DNA from: Tenebrio molitor
Lineage: Eukaryota; Arthropoda; Insecta; Coleoptera; Tenebrionidae
DNA length: 64,000 nt
Direction of reading: 5' to 3'
Assembly: GCF_963966145.1 (NCBI RefSeq)
Contig: NC_091051.1
Coordinates: forward strand, 21,204,001-21,268,000
Shown here: positions 31,854 through 44,242 of the stretch, piece by piece
Numbering within the stretch: the first letter of the stretch is position 1
How the letters are laid out: each line of letters starts with the position of its first letter
Notes under the pieces: generated by a model
Told to the model about the DNA's origin: nothing
The model's database searches: none
What the model saw: the letters and a program-made list of their open reading frames with translations, nothing else
Program-made: the position numbers and the translations under genes

Positions 31854-33177
31854 CCGGGTGATTTTAAATGATTGTGACTTTTATTCTTAAGTTGGGAACA
31901 TTTTTCATAAATTATTTTGGCAAACTTGATACCTTAATCAACACATTGGCACAGATTACTCATATAAACAGATAGTGCACTCGGACCTGGAATTGTTTCC
32001 AGTTTCAGTGCGCAAGTCTCTGTTTTGGTTCGCACGAATTTAAAAATCTGTTTAGTTGGTTTTGTAAATAAATACGATAAAGAAGAATTTTCCCTTAGAT
32101 TATTCTCTAAAACTGTATGTCCACATGAGAATTTATTATGCATTAAAATATTACAACCGCAACAAATTGCCCAACACTTAAAAACAGAAAGTTATTGAAT
32201 GTATCGCATTTGTGACTTTGTGAAGCGTTTATTTGAGGTAGTGTAAAAGATAAAACGGCCTAACCCAGAAAATATATTTTAGAAATATACTCTTAATATA
32301 ATAGTTATAATTGACTATAACATAATATCTTTAGAACCAAAGGCTAATAATAACTTACAATTAATTGGTATAAATAAAACTGTGGTTTAAATTCACTACA
32401 ACAAAATTTAAACTTACTTCATGCCACAATTAAGTCTGTATGGGTTAGCCCGTTTCCATTTTGATTGTTTTATTTAGAATATTTGATTTGTTTGAATTGT
32501 ATTCCTTTTTTTATAATTTTTTCTTTCTGAAAAATATATTGCGTTAATATTTTATTCTGCTTTTATTTTCTGTATCATTTTTATGGACATAACATCCATA
32601 GAATTGATTAGAATTCTTATTTGCTGAATTTACAATTTTAGAATTCCGCGTCGATCGGATCACATTTTAAATTCGCGCGAACCAAACGAAAGCTACCGCG
32701 GCAAGAATCTTGAACCGCTACAATCAATGCATTGCTGGTCAAGTGCACTATCTGGTTATATGAGTGACATTGGCGTACGTACTGTCGCGAGCAATAAATT
32801 TTGGTCGTCAATGTCATTTCAAAATTTGGTTAGATTGTCACAAATTTAAAAATTTCCCGTGCCTGATTATGCCCATGTCATCAAAGTGTCAAAAAATGAG
32901 AAAAAAATGACAATGAATGTCATAGAACATGATGATAGGTTATGATATTTACGACTGTTTTACAATGGAGCATCTCCGATTGCGTCTAAGAATGACCTTG
33001 ACGACCAAAATTTATTGCTCGCAACTGTACGTCATTTTGACATTTTATGTATTAATAAATTGTGTCAAATAGGCGAGGACGCCTATCTTTATGCAACTAT
33101 CACATTAAAAAGCAGAACAACCAACAATAATATTACCAACCTATGAAAAAAAGTCACAATCATTTAAAATCACACGG
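31854..33177. mobile_element. CCGGGTGATTTTAAATGATT element B
   Basis: Ends CCGGGTGATTTTAAATGATT / AATCATTTAAAATCACACGG, TA flanks. Homologous to element A. It contains the nested 32782–33027. Confidence 0.85.
32782..33027. mobile_element. MITE, GCGAGCAATAAATTTTGGTC family (copy 1)
   Basis: 246 bp, ends CTGTCGCGAGCAATAAATTT / AAATTTATTGCTCGCAACTG, TA duplicated (32780–32781, 33028–33029). Element A carries the exact empty site. Confidence 0.92.
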
Positions 33178-33368
33178 TATATGATCTTAAAACTGCGGGA
33201 TCTTTGAATTTATGATGCCTCGGTTTAAATCCAGTTTGACAGTTTGCGCCATACTGGTACCAATACTACCATGCTGAAGAGAAAAAAAGTCCCCATACAG
33301 ATTGTATGTATTATTTAAGGTTGAAGTTTTGTTGAAAGTGGCTTTAATTTTTGAGTGTACAATATACG

Positions 33369-34085
33369 ATGGCTTCGTCGGAAGCAATACAAGTGAGTTC
33401 GTTACCCTTGCCGCCAATGCAATACATAAATCACTACACGGATGAAATGATTCGGCGAGGGAGGGCCCCCAGGCCTCCACCCCCAATTCAGGACACTTAT
33501 CACATGTTTGGTAATGCATTTAACACTGAAGAAAGCATAATTAGACCTTTAGAAAGTCAGGTTTGTAGTGTTCTCATCATTAATTATAAATATTTGAATT
33601 AATTTTATTTGCAGGGAATTAAACGATTATATCCACTTCATTTTGATAGACGAAGAGAGCTGAAAAAATTGAATCAGTCTTTGTTAGCAAATTTCTTGGA
33701 TCTGCTAGACTTACTTGTTAATTGTCCAGATTCTCCAAGAAGGGCAGAAAAAGTAGAAGATTTAAGTTTGTTATTTATCCACATTCATCATTTACTGAAT
33801 GAATTTCGACCACATCAAGCTAGAGAAACTTTAAGAGTTATGATGGAATTGCAGAGAAGACAAAGAATAGAAACTGCAAACAGGTTTCAAAAACACCTAG
33901 ATAAAGTGATGGAAATACTCCAACAAGCTATACAAAATTTGCCTGAACCTATGGAAGTTGATTCCAAGTTATTGGTGGAGACTGATCTTTTAGTAAGTCA
34001 AGAAAAAGCATCAAAAGAAGAGGTTAAATCTGATCCATGTTATATTTTAGATAGAATAATGTGTAAAATTGTTGATAATATGTAA
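33369..34085 (+). CDS. MED7: Mediator subunit 7
   Basis: Exons 33369–33560 and 33615–34085 join in phase to 220 residues. The N-terminus has the family block LPLPPMQYINHYTDE and APRPPPPIQDTYHMFGNAF, ending IIRPLESQ at the exon border. Exon 2 continues GIKRLYPLHFDRRRELKKLN, NFLDLLDLLVNCP and FRPHQARETLRVMME, the long helices that pair with MED21. MED7 belongs to the middle module of Mediator and bridges activators to RNA polymerase II. The start chosen is the ATG of MASSEA; the frame extends six codons upstream but without an ATG. The first intron is 54 bp. The gene is convergent with API5. Confidence 0.96.
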
Positions 34086-34207
34086 TTTCACAAAAAAAAA
34101 AAATATATCTCAAACTGTTTTAATTTATTAAGATATTATGAAACAAATCAATTATATTTTAATCTATATACGAAAAAAAAAAAAAAACAAATCCAGCACA
34201 ATTCAAT

Positions 34208-34213
34208 AATAAA
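34208..34213 (+). terminator. Probable MED7 poly(A) signal AATAAA
   Basis: AATAAA lies 123 bases after the MED7 stop. The API5 signal on the other strand is 8 bases further on, so the two 3' ends meet or overlap. Confidence 0.45.
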
Positions 34214-34221
34214 ACTAAAGG

Positions 34222-34227
34222 TTTATT
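34222..34227 (-). terminator. Probable API5 poly(A) signal AATAAA
   Basis: AATAAA on the minus strand, about 205 bases after the API5 stop codon. Confidence 0.45.
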
Positions 34228-34430
34228 ACTTAATTATAGCCAAATTAGTAAAAATCTTAGCTCAATGATATTTACAAATCGACTGTGCCAATGTTTACAA
34301 AAATACTTATAGATGCGCTAAAAAATATTTGAACATTTTGAATAAATTTGGTTTATGATGGCCAATTTGAAATACTGCTTCTTATGAAACAAATATCACT
34401 TTTTTCGGTACCACTACACTTAAAAAAAAG

Positions 34431-37400
34431 TTAATTTCTCCAGTTTCGTCCGGCGCCTCTTCCTCTTGCACCTCGACCCCTAGGGCGATTACTTCTTGAA
34501 CTGCCTCGATCTAAAAATATTCATAATTAAGTCTTGAGTATCATTGATTAAAAACAGTAAAATTGCTGAAGTCTTTCTAACGTGTAATAAAATACCAAAC
34601 AGTTAATTAATATAATCTGTTTCAAAATCAAAAATCCACCAACATTGCATTCAACCGACAACGTCGCCAACTTTTGTTTTTAGTGTGTTTGCAAGTGTCA
34701 GAAAAAAGTGGGGTTATGAAAGAAAAATGTTGGACAGTCGTTTTGGTCGTAGTTCACCATGTTTTACTTATTCTCATTTTATTTTTCACTCGAAACGTGT
34801 GATAAGGTAGCTACCACCTTTTTGTAAATAATAATTATTTTGTGTTAGGTAAATAAACTCAACAGTTCGATGTCAAATTTTGGCGGAATGTTGGGCCAAC
34901 CCAAAAAAATTAAACTTATTCTAGGGATTTCTTTGTTTCTGCCAACATAATTCAACAGATGGTGGATTTTTGATTTTGAAACAGATTATATGTGAGTTTA
35001 CATCTATACTTCATCTTACTATAGTGGATGATAAAATCCGCCCTAAATTAGGCCCATTTGTCTTGTAACTTCAAGTGTTGTACAGTAAATTAATTTTTGT
35101 AATGACAAAGCTGGAATTTTTTTTTTAATTTGTTTACAAAATAAAAAAAATTGGACAGTTGGCAACGATTTAAATTGTCATATTGTCGCTGCCATAATGA
35201 ATGAATTTCCAAAACGGAGTAAAGCACCAATAAGCAAGCAGACGTGTGTAATATTAAATTATTTAAAACCTAATCAGTAATCACCATTCCAAATGAAGTA
35301 TCAGCTCTATCAATGAAGGAATGTGCTGTAGTATTATTAGTGAAGTCTTGCCAGTGACAATGGGTGACAACATCCTTTGAATATCCCGTTTACCAGAAAA
35401 TCGGAAAGCGGTAAATAAACATCAATTTACAAAACCTCATAAAACACTTCTGCTAAAACTCGATCACATTGCTTTTGAAGGGAAAATTGCTAAACTGAAT
35501 CTTCGAATTTCTAACAAATGAATTGGTCAACGGTACTCCAAAAATCACACGAGTGGAGTTTCACAGGAACAGTGCTAAGCTCACTACAACTTTTGATGTA
35601 CAGAACCATTCTTGAACAAATACAAAATTCAACAATTCTTTTCCTGATTAAAAAAAAAATTAAACAATTTCAAGAGAAAATCTTCAAAAGACCTTGATGG
35701 AGTAACTAATTTCTCAAAACAGTGGTTACTGAACTTAAACGCTGATGAGTCTGTGGTTTTACGTATTGTTGATGACAATCCACAAAAACAGTATTATATT
35801 GGGGATACCCAACTAAAATCAGTAACCTCCCGTAACGACTTGGAAAAACAATTTCAAATTATCTATAGGCCGTGTCAAACCCAAATAACCGCCACCTGTT
35901 GAATTCGGTTGGTGAAAACGAAATTACACTAAATGTATAATGGCAATTTTGATATTATATAGTAGGATGCTAGACCAATCAACCGTTGGTTGATTTTCTG
36001 GGTAGAATGCAGTGTTGGTGGTTATTTGGATTTGGCAAAGACTATAAATGGACTTGCCAATGTTTAAATATTGCCAACCGAGGGAATTATTTGCTTTACT
36101 TGATAAAAATGTATAAGCTGTTCACGTTGGAATGAACATCAGTTGTGCAAATCGCACACATTTGGAATTAGTGTAGTTAATTTCAAAATTATCGAGTACA
36201 CCTCAAAAATTAGGAAGTCGATTTATTACAGTTTTTTCCACATGTAAAGATGCTTTTTTGAAATTAGAATGTCATATTTTTTATATAGGTTAGGTAAATT
36301 TGACAACATAAAATCTCGTTGATATTTTAGAACACCATAATAGTGTCTGTTTTATCCTCTGCACGATGTTATAATAGTGGGCTACCCTCCGGATCGACCA
36401 CCCTTCTTCTAATTTGGAAAAAATGAGCACTTTCGCGTTTTCCGTTAGATTTGATATTTTGTTTGTCAAAATTGACATTGATCATTGACAAAAAATGTAA
36501 GTGCATTTTACACTGTAGAAAATTAGGTGTACTCTATAATCTAAATCTAAAGTTTAAACTTTTATATAGGTACACTATTTGGAATTAACTTTCATATGAG
36601 TTGTCATAGTAACAGGTCAGTCATTTGCACCACTGATGTTCATTCCAACGTGAACAGATATTACTTGAAGCAATAATACCAGAAATGCTGACAAAAATAT
36701 TTTTTAAAAACCCTGTAAAGGCCAATTATAGAACATAAGCGGTTATCTGGCCACCTTACTTTAAATAACGACGTTAACATTACTAAAAAGTTCCTATTTA
36801 TAAGAGCACCAAAATTTCTAGCGAAATACAAATATGATGTATTAAAGTATTACCAAAGCCGACTGTCAATGTTTCAATTAACATCTATGCAATTTATTTT
36901 GCTGTGGAATCCAAACAACTTCGAGACCACCTATTGAAACTGATGGACAACTAAAAACAAATTCAAGAAAGAACTTTTTCATCAATAATACTGTCCAAGT
37001 GTCCACTGGTGAAACATTCTATAGTTTGTCCAGCGAGAGATTGGTTGACATAAAAATCACTAAATTCTACGTAGAGAAAGTATCGGTTTTTTTTTTAATT
37101 ACACCTTACAGTAGGCGTTGAAGTGTTGATTGTGAACGCACTCTACTGGTTAGGGATCACGGATCACCTGTTTGAATCTTAGGTTTTAAGCTTGTTATAC
37201 AATAGAGTTTTCGCGTTATGTTCCGTTAAAATAACCGGTACGCTATTCGCGAGCAATTACCGTAATCGCTTATTGTAATAATCACGACCTGCTAGATAGT
37301 CAGAGTGTCTATAGCGGCCTGGGCGTAGACCGAAAAATCCTATGTTCTCATGATTCTGACGTTTAGGGTTGATTTCGGGGGTTGCTGTTAGCAACTAACT

Positions 37401-40400
37401 GTCATGCTATCACATCGTCATGTGCCTCGTGACAATTTTGACATGCAGTCCACACACATGTATCTGCATGATGCATGCAGTCATGCATAGTTGTCCAGTG
37501 ATAAATGATAGGTACATTACTTTAATTGTAATTACAGTTTGGATATTCTAAATAGCAAAAGCAAAATGTTGCGCACTGGTTCGGTTGTGGGGGAGGGACA
37601 AAGTTTCGGCGCCGCGTTTTTTGAAAATATCTCGGTCAGTGGCGTGTGCAAATTCACAGAATAATAATTTGCCCAAAATGATATTATATTCAAAACTGTA
37701 CAAAACGTAAAATATCCTTTCCACTTATTTCCACCAAGAATGGCGCGGATTAATTAAGCAAATATAGGTAATTGTTTTGTTGTGGACCCATCTTTATCTG
37801 AAATGACCCGCTTAGGAAATAATGTAGGTACTGCAAATCCAAGAATCAGATTATAATTTTGATATTAATCTAGAAATAGGTTTACAACATTACAACTAAC
37901 GAAATTTGTTGTTGCTGCATTTACCGCAATATCAGTTCTAATATGATAAAAAAAGCCAGTTCATAAACACTAACAGCAAAATGCTAAAAACCAGAAACAC
38001 CACACAGAACTAGCATCAACAAAATCAATAAAATTGTTTTTATTAAAGCTACTTTTAAGCTGCGACACTCTTTGAGTCTTTGACACTGCATTTTGACAAC
38101 TTCACTGAATTCATTACATTTGTTTATGAGGTTATGATTATTTAGTGACATTCCCCCCTAAAGTGGCGCCGTGGAGATCACAGTCACTAAAGCTTCGCCC
38201 AGGCAGATGTATAGTGAAATATGTCAATCAAGACGGCGGTGGTAATAATGAATCGGTTACGCTATTGCCTAGCAACACCGGCGTTAGCGTACACGGTTAT
38301 CTGAAACACGTAACGCGAAATAGTATATTATGATACAAGTCTTATAAGAAACATTTTATCGCAGGCACGGGTTTAGAGCACGACGAGCGTAACGAGGAGT
38401 GCCCTAATGGAGTAAGTGCGATCAAATGGCTTATAAACGAGATGTCATACAGTATTTTTCTACTTTGCCACTTTTTCAATGAAAAAAAAATAATTTAAAA
38501 CCGTTAAAGTTGAAGGATTCCACCCAAGGTCACGTCTACGGTCTGCCGCGACACCACAGTATCCGTCAACATTAAAAAATTAAATTTCACTGTTTTTAGT
38601 ATTATTATTATATCACGCCATTTCCTATTACGATACGCAAAACAGTATCGTAATAGCATCAGTACGAACGCAAAGTAGAAAAACTCTCTAATGAGTTTGC
38701 ATAAAACATAAGGCACAACTCATAAAGAATAATGACAAAACGTAAAATTTCAGCTCGTATTATCGTATGTAATATTACACAATGAGCATAACGCATAACC
38801 ATAAAGTTGAAAACTTCCGTACGGTTGGATTCTTATGCACAGTTGCTTATGGTCAAAGGCCAACCAATCAAAATCGATCTTGACTTGCCTTGCGGAATTG
38901 CGCGTTTACTTCAGGTTTACCTCGTGGTACTCGTGGTACTATTGACAAGTAGCATCCACAACCTAAAAAGCGTACTTTTATTTTTGGAGGACCTTTTCTT
39001 CTTTAATTGCAACAAGGTCAGTGTCTGTAACACAACAGTGCACATAACCTACAAAATTTGCAATACCTGATTGGTTAACAATAAACATATACGACGTCTA
39101 TGTGTCACGTACTGAATCGGTTTTTATGTCTTATGTCTATGCATTATGCCCTACGTTTTATGCAACTCATTGTGTAACAAGCAGACAAGCTTTACACGAA
39201 TGGTGCGTTCACAATCGACTGTTTAACTTCAAAAATTTGTGTAGTGTAACTGGGACGTATTTTTCTCAGATTACAATTTGATTTGACTTGACGATTGATC
39301 TGCAAAAAGTTAGGTTGTATTTTTTTTACTTGTCACCTTGTCACTGTCACTGTTCAATTAAATGATTGTGAGTTTTTGAAAACTGTCGGTAAACTGTTCA
39401 TTTGTATTTGGTTCTCTAAAGTAGGAAAATGAACATCGATTTGCGATTGTAAATTAAAACATTTTATTCTCAAATTTATACCCATGAATAAACTAAAATA
39501 AATGCCAACAGATTTTTTTTTAATTTTTGACACGTTTGTTTCCTAAGAGACGGATTTCGCAAAAATATTGAATTACAGAATCGAAATTTACTTTGTCCTA
39601 TTTTATTTTGGTCAACGACTGTACATCATAAAAATCAAGAGCACTGAATTTTCCTATTTTTAAAAGATGTACTATTCCGAACACGGAATCTTGGCCATAA
39701 CTGACATTTAACTGACAAATATGTGTGAACTGGCCTTTATTGAATATAACCCAACTTTTGACTCGATAATGCCATTTCCTTGCTTTTTTTGATGTCAGAA
39801 TAAAAACTTCAATGTGATTTTTAATAATTGTCATTTATTAATGACGCTAATGATTGGTTTACATCATTTTTTTTAGAAATGGCAAAACAATGTTGACCAA
39901 GATTCCGTGTCCGGAATAGTTTTTCTGACTTTTAAGGGCATGCTTTTTCAAATAGGTTATGTCTGACACAAGAAATGAAAAGTTTTGACATTTTGCTTGT
40001 CTCGGTAACATCAAAATTGCAATTTTTTTGCAATCGACTGTACAACTAATTATTTTAAAAATCGATACGAACTTTTGTCATAATATTTGTTTCCAATTAC
40101 TTTCTTGATTAGTTAAATTCACTAATTTATTTATTACGAATATTTATTTGGTTCTTATTATAACGGGTATTTTTTTAAATTTGGCGTCGAAGTAGGCGTG
40201 GGAACTGTCGATTGTGAACGCACTATACAGGTTACGGATCACTGATCAGCTGTTTAAATCTTAGGCTTTTACAGGAATGGTGCGCTCTCAATCGACTCTC
40301 CAACGCCTACTTCGACGCCAAATTTAAAAAAACATCCTTTACAGTGTGGAAACTTTAACTGGAATAAAATTCATAACTTGGACATGGGCGATTTTTGTAA

Positions 40401-42974
40401 AAAATCCCGAAACAGGTCGATTTTTGCTTTTCCTTGCCTACATTTTGGTGCATATGGTTTTTGCATATCTCCTCCCGGAAGTGCGCAACCACTCCTAACT
40501 TTTTTTTCAAATGTAAGGGTATACCAAGTGACACCTCGTTTGAAAGGCCACTTCGCAAGGAATAGGTACAATGCACTAAATGTTTCCTGAATATTTTCAA
40601 AGCCTACGTGCTAAAAAATAAAAACCAATTTTACAAGTTGAATTCTATTTAATGCAACGAATGTTCAAAATGGGCACCGTTTCTTTCTTGGCAAATTGCA
40701 AATCGATAGTAACATGCATCCCTTACGTTTTGTAAGGTGAGATTTGCCTAATTTCATGCCTAATACGTTGCTTAGGGTTATCAATACTGTTCAGTTTTAG
40801 GCATGAAATGCGACAAATCGGACCGGAAATGTTACAAAACGTAAGGAATGCATGTTACTACCGATTTGCAATTTGCTAAGAAAGAAACGATGTCCATTTT
40901 GAACATTTGTTAGTCTTCAACTTATAAAATGGGTTTTTATTTTTTAGCACGTAGGCTTTGAAAATATTCAATGTCCAAGTTATGAATTTTATTCCAGTTA
41001 AAGTTTCCATACTGTATACAGAATGTCCCCGAAAATACGTGATTTTATTAGGCAATTTTGTAGCCTATTCACAACCATTTAATTTGGTGTATAGATAATT
41101 AAAATCCTCCGATAAATAAGGCAGCTATGGACTCGTCTTTTTTGGGGGACATCTGTATAAAAGTGCAATGTGGTTTCTGCCTGCTCATCAATTAATTAAT
41201 ACACAAAGAAATGAAGACTCACCATAATTTTGAAAATTATTGCTAAACTTCCCACTGGGTGGTGTGTACAATTTAACGTTATCTCCAGAACGATTGGGTC
41301 GAATCTGTTTTGATGTTGTTGACCCATTATCGAAAGTTATAGGGACATGTCGTTTTTGTCCACTTGAACCCGCTGGTTTCTTCTACAATGAGACAATTAG
41401 GGCTTGTTACACAATATAAAATATCTTTATTACCAATTCCTTTTCAATTGTCTCCTGTTTGAAGGACAAAGTAACGTTACATTTGTACATTGGTGGCTGA
41501 TAAAAAAGATCCTTAATCAGCACATTAATATTATTCAATAATGATGGAGCTATTTTTGCCTTAGCCATGTTGACTGAACTTAAACCTTCAATCGACTTAG
41601 TCTGGATAACTTTGTTACACCCTTGAACACCCCGAGAGAAATAGACCAATCGAGCTCTAAAATCCTTTAATATTTGTGGATCATGGGTAAGAAAATCTGG
41701 ACACTGACGCGCCAAACGATGAAAAGTAAACAAAAGACACTCTACATAGGAAAATTCTAGATTTGGCATTTTATATACGTCTGCATTTTCAGGTGGTGCT
41801 GGCATGTACACTTTAATCTTATCAAAAATTTGAACTACATGTAATGAAGGATTTTCAAATTTCCCGCAATATATACTCATTTCTGCTAAATGTCTTAAAA
41901 GTTGAAGCTGAAACAATTTGCCTTGTTCTAGAGTAACTATTTTATCCCACTGGGGAAGGATTTGGTCACAATAGTAAGCCACAAACTTTGTGGATTCATT
42001 CTTTGCCTGAAAAACATAAATCACTTTAAATTTAAAAAAATGAACAGAAGATGACTTACTGAAAATAAAGGCAATGCATGGGTAGTACAAATAATAACAC
42101 GGTCAACAGTACAATCTTCTAATGGATCAAATTCCCCATCCAATTCCATGATTTCTGAAATAAAGTCGAGGAGTTCTTGCTGGCCTACTGCTGTTTTACC
42201 ATATTTTGAATGTTTCAAACAAGTTATAATAATAACAATTTCATCTGAACTAATTTCATCCTAAAATTAAAATATTGCAAAAAATCTTGATTAAATGTCT
42301 TTTCTTACAACCTGTAGAAGCTTTTTAGATTCTTCTACAACAATATTTTCAATTTCAGTTGGCTGGCTATCTATAGGTTTGATGAATTTATTATGTATTA
42401 ATTGCAGACACTTTACCCTAGCTGCAGCATTATTTAAAGATCGAATATGATTATACATGGTCTTAAGTACATTTACAGAATCTTCTTTCCATAACTGTAA
42501 GAGGCACCATGAAGCAGTGGTGTAATCACGCTGTTCTTCCAGTTGCATCATTTGGGCAAGAATGTCAGTCACTTTAGTTAAATGTTCTTTAACATCTTTA
42601 CATATTGAGACTAAATACCGCATAGCACAAGCTCGAATCTGTAAATGAAACGTTATCATGGAAACATGCACAATAAACTTATTACTTTAGTTTCTTCATC
42701 TTCACACAAGTCTAACAGCGCATTTAACGCTTTGTCTTGCAATGAAGGAAAGTATTTAAAAAACTTGGAAAGGATCTGTGCAGCTAACATTTTTTCATTT
42801 TCATTGCCCTTAATACCATCAATGGATTCAACGTACTCGTTCAAATGCTAAAATAATAATTACAACATACTTAAAATTATAAATGTAAACTGTTGTACTA
42901 ACCTGGGAGACCTTATCCTTTGCGTCTGACAAAATATTGTATTTTTCGTACAACTTCTCCAGCTTGTCACTCAT
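34431..42974 (-). CDS. API5: Apoptosis inhibitor 5 (HEAT/ARM-repeat protein)
   Basis: Seven coding exons (42974–42903, 42847–42686, 42638–42312, 42260–42060, 42006–41434, 41382–41223, 34510–34431) all join in phase to 524 residues, the usual API5 length. Family blocks: LAAQILSKFFKYFPSLQDKA, DEYxxxx-like helices ending DPLEDCTVDRV, LPLFS, LEFSYVECLLFTFHRL, DFRARLVYFSRGVQ and NNINVLIKDLFYQPP. These form the stacked HEAT/ARM helices. The C-terminus is basic (SGQKRHVP, YTPPSGKFSNNF) and ends with an RG-rich tail (RPRGRGARGRGAGRN). API5 is a nuclear protein tied to apoptosis suppression and mRNA metabolism. The 26-residue RG tail is encoded by a last exon 6.7 kb away, beyond an intron (41222–34511) full of transposons. 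The other introns are short. Confidence 0.96.
34610..34992. mobile_element. MITE in API5 intron, ATAATCTGTTTCAAAATC ends
   Basis: About 32-bp inverted ends (ATATAATCTGTTTCAAAATC... / ...GATTTTGAAACAGATTATAT). Confidence 0.8.
35380..35866 (+). pseudogene. Non-LTR reverse transcriptase fragment in API5 intron
   Basis: Near 35545 TSGVSQEQC.AHYNF resembles the RT motif SGVPQGSVLGPLLF. From about 35690 LDGVTNFSKQWLLNLNADES, VVLRIVDDNPQKQYYIGDTQ and LKSVTSRNDL match the region after the catalytic motif. It is broken by the MITE at 35867. Confidence 0.6.
35867..36043. mobile_element. Short MITE inside the RT fragment
   Basis: Inverted ends GTGTCAAACCCAAATAACCG / GTGGTTATTTGGATTTGGCA. Confidence 0.75.
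36117..36659. mobile_element. CTGTTCACGTTGGAATGAAC element with nested HTH element
   Basis: Inverted ends CTGTTCACGTTGGAATGAAC / GTTCATTCCAACGTGAACAG. A short uninterrupted relative lies at 52272–52375. Confidence 0.85.
36176..36580 (-). mobile_element. HTH-only element (copy 2), nested
   Basis: The left end GTTAATTTCAAAATTATCGA matches 20298–20694 in inverted orientation; the right end is worn. On the minus strand ISNLTENAKVLIFSKLEEGW and SIRRVAHYYNI are kept, with a small deletion after that. Confidence 0.75.
37207..38337. mobile_element. 1.1-kb element with ~70-bp inverted ends
   Basis: TTTTCGCGTTATGTTCCGTT..AATAACCG..TACGCTATTCGC pairs with the inverse of ...GCGTACACGGTTATCTGAAAC.ACGTAACGCGAAA. 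The core (37.4–38.2 kb) shows no gene. Confidence 0.6.
38324..38447. mobile_element. Foldback hairpin (e)
   Basis: TTATAAGAAACATTTTATCGC pairs with GCGATCAAATGGCTTATAA; the loop contains CGACGAGCGTAACGAGG. The AATAGTATATTA end overlaps the preceding element. Confidence 0.5.
38773..39175. mobile_element. Element with TTACACAATGAG ends
   Basis: TTACACAATGAGCATAACGC is inverted as ATGCAACTCATTGTGTAAC at the right. No real ORF. Confidence 0.55.
39672..39919. mobile_element. MITE, CTATTCCGG ends (copy 2)
   Basis: 248 bp and closely similar along its length to 486–732. Confidence 0.88.
40164..40337. mobile_element. Foldback MITE, AAATTTGGCGTCGAAGTAGG arms
   Basis: About 60-bp arms. Related half-copies are at about 37110–37200 and about 39190–39225 (GTGCGTTCACAATCGACTGT). 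Confidence 0.8.
40342..41014. mobile_element. CAGTGTGGAAACTTTAACTG element, full copy
   Basis: 673 bp, about 45-bp inverted ends, TA flanks. The core is itself partly palindromic (AACATGCATCCCTTACGTTT and its inverse). Confidence 0.85.
41019..41155. mobile_element. Short MITE, CAGAATGTCCCCGAAAA ends
   Basis: 137 bp, inverted ends about 17 bp, TA flanks. It abuts the previous element. Confidence 0.7.
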
Positions 42975-43766
42975 CTTGTTTCAGTTTATAATATATTTGT
43001 TAATCAAACTTTAAAACAAAACATTAAATGACTCCTTAATATTTTCATGCAGTCGATTTACACAAACTTGATCACCAACCGGTCACCTATTTAGCGTGCC
43101 CAACATCCATTTTGAATTATTGTCGGTAATATAGGAAATTTAACATTATAAAACTCGTGATAAAACAGATTGTCTTCTTGAATTTTGTTTTTTGTTTATC
43201 TATCGTTTGGTAGATGTCACAGCTATACAGAACGTGACGTGTGTTACGGCGACTTGATATATTAACTTAGTGGCGGCAAGTGTGTGCCAAATTTAACATT
43301 CAAATTACCAATTAAAAAATTGATCAAATTAAAAAGTACTTTCTATGTAGTACTTTCTGTACATATGGTTAGCAGCTTTAATCTTTATTCGCAAGGATAG
43401 GTATGCAACTAATTTGCATACAGTGAGCCAAAAGTTTCGAATAATGGATATATTTTCTTTCTCGTTAAACTTTTCAAAAAGAATTAGGACAATTCGTTTT
43501 ATTTTTTAAAGCAAACTTTCTTCAAATATTCTCATTTTTCAATTAAATTTTTTGCAGATTTGGATTCTGTCAGAAAAAAATTGAAATTTTTTCAGTGTGA
43601 AATTTCTTACGATAGCTCGGTTAAAATTATTTTCAAAATTCAATGACATTTTTTAAAATTATTTGGCAGGCATTGTCAAGTAGACAATTAATTGACAAAT
43701 GGACAAAATCAAATTTACATTAGGAAAATGTTCGTTTCCCGTTTTTTTTGCAACCACCTATAGGTA
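42975..43766. other. API5 upstream region and unassigned sequence
   Basis: It holds the API5 promoter region. CAGTGAGCCAAAAGTTTCGA at 43421 looks like one transposon end without a partner. Confidence 0.35.
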
Positions 43767-44124
43767 CTACGGCGGACAATAAATTTAGGCCGGCCTGTCA
43801 TTGGCTTGACATCAAAATGTGAAGCTGGCATTATGTTCAACTAACCCCATTTTCGATTTTTGTCATTCTTGTCATCGTGACAGCGATAATCAAAATTAAA
43901 ATTGGGAAAAGAAGCGTGCACCAGAGAGAAGTGCTACTACAAATCAGTTATGCTAGTGCGTCATGATCTGTAAGTTACGAAAAGGGCGAAGGAATCGCCA
44001 AACAGCTTGAAAACCTTCAGTTTGACAAACTGACACATCAGTCATAATGCCAATAAATGGTCGCTTGCATTGACTTTTTTGAAATATCAGAAATTTGCCG
44101 GCCTAAATTTATTGTCCGCCATAG
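43767..44124. mobile_element. MITE, CTACGGCGGACAATAAATTT ends
   Basis: 358 bp, inverted ends about 30 bp (CTACGGCGGACAATAAATTT / AAATTTATTGTCCGCCATAG), TA flanks. Confidence 0.85.
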
Positions 44125-44242
44125 TATCTAGGACTAATGCATGAGATTTTGTCTGATGTCCTGAAATGTCCATTTTTACAAGTAAAAACAGGATGGCAGC
44201 GAAATTCCAATTTTACATTGAAATTTCCACAAAATTATTTTA

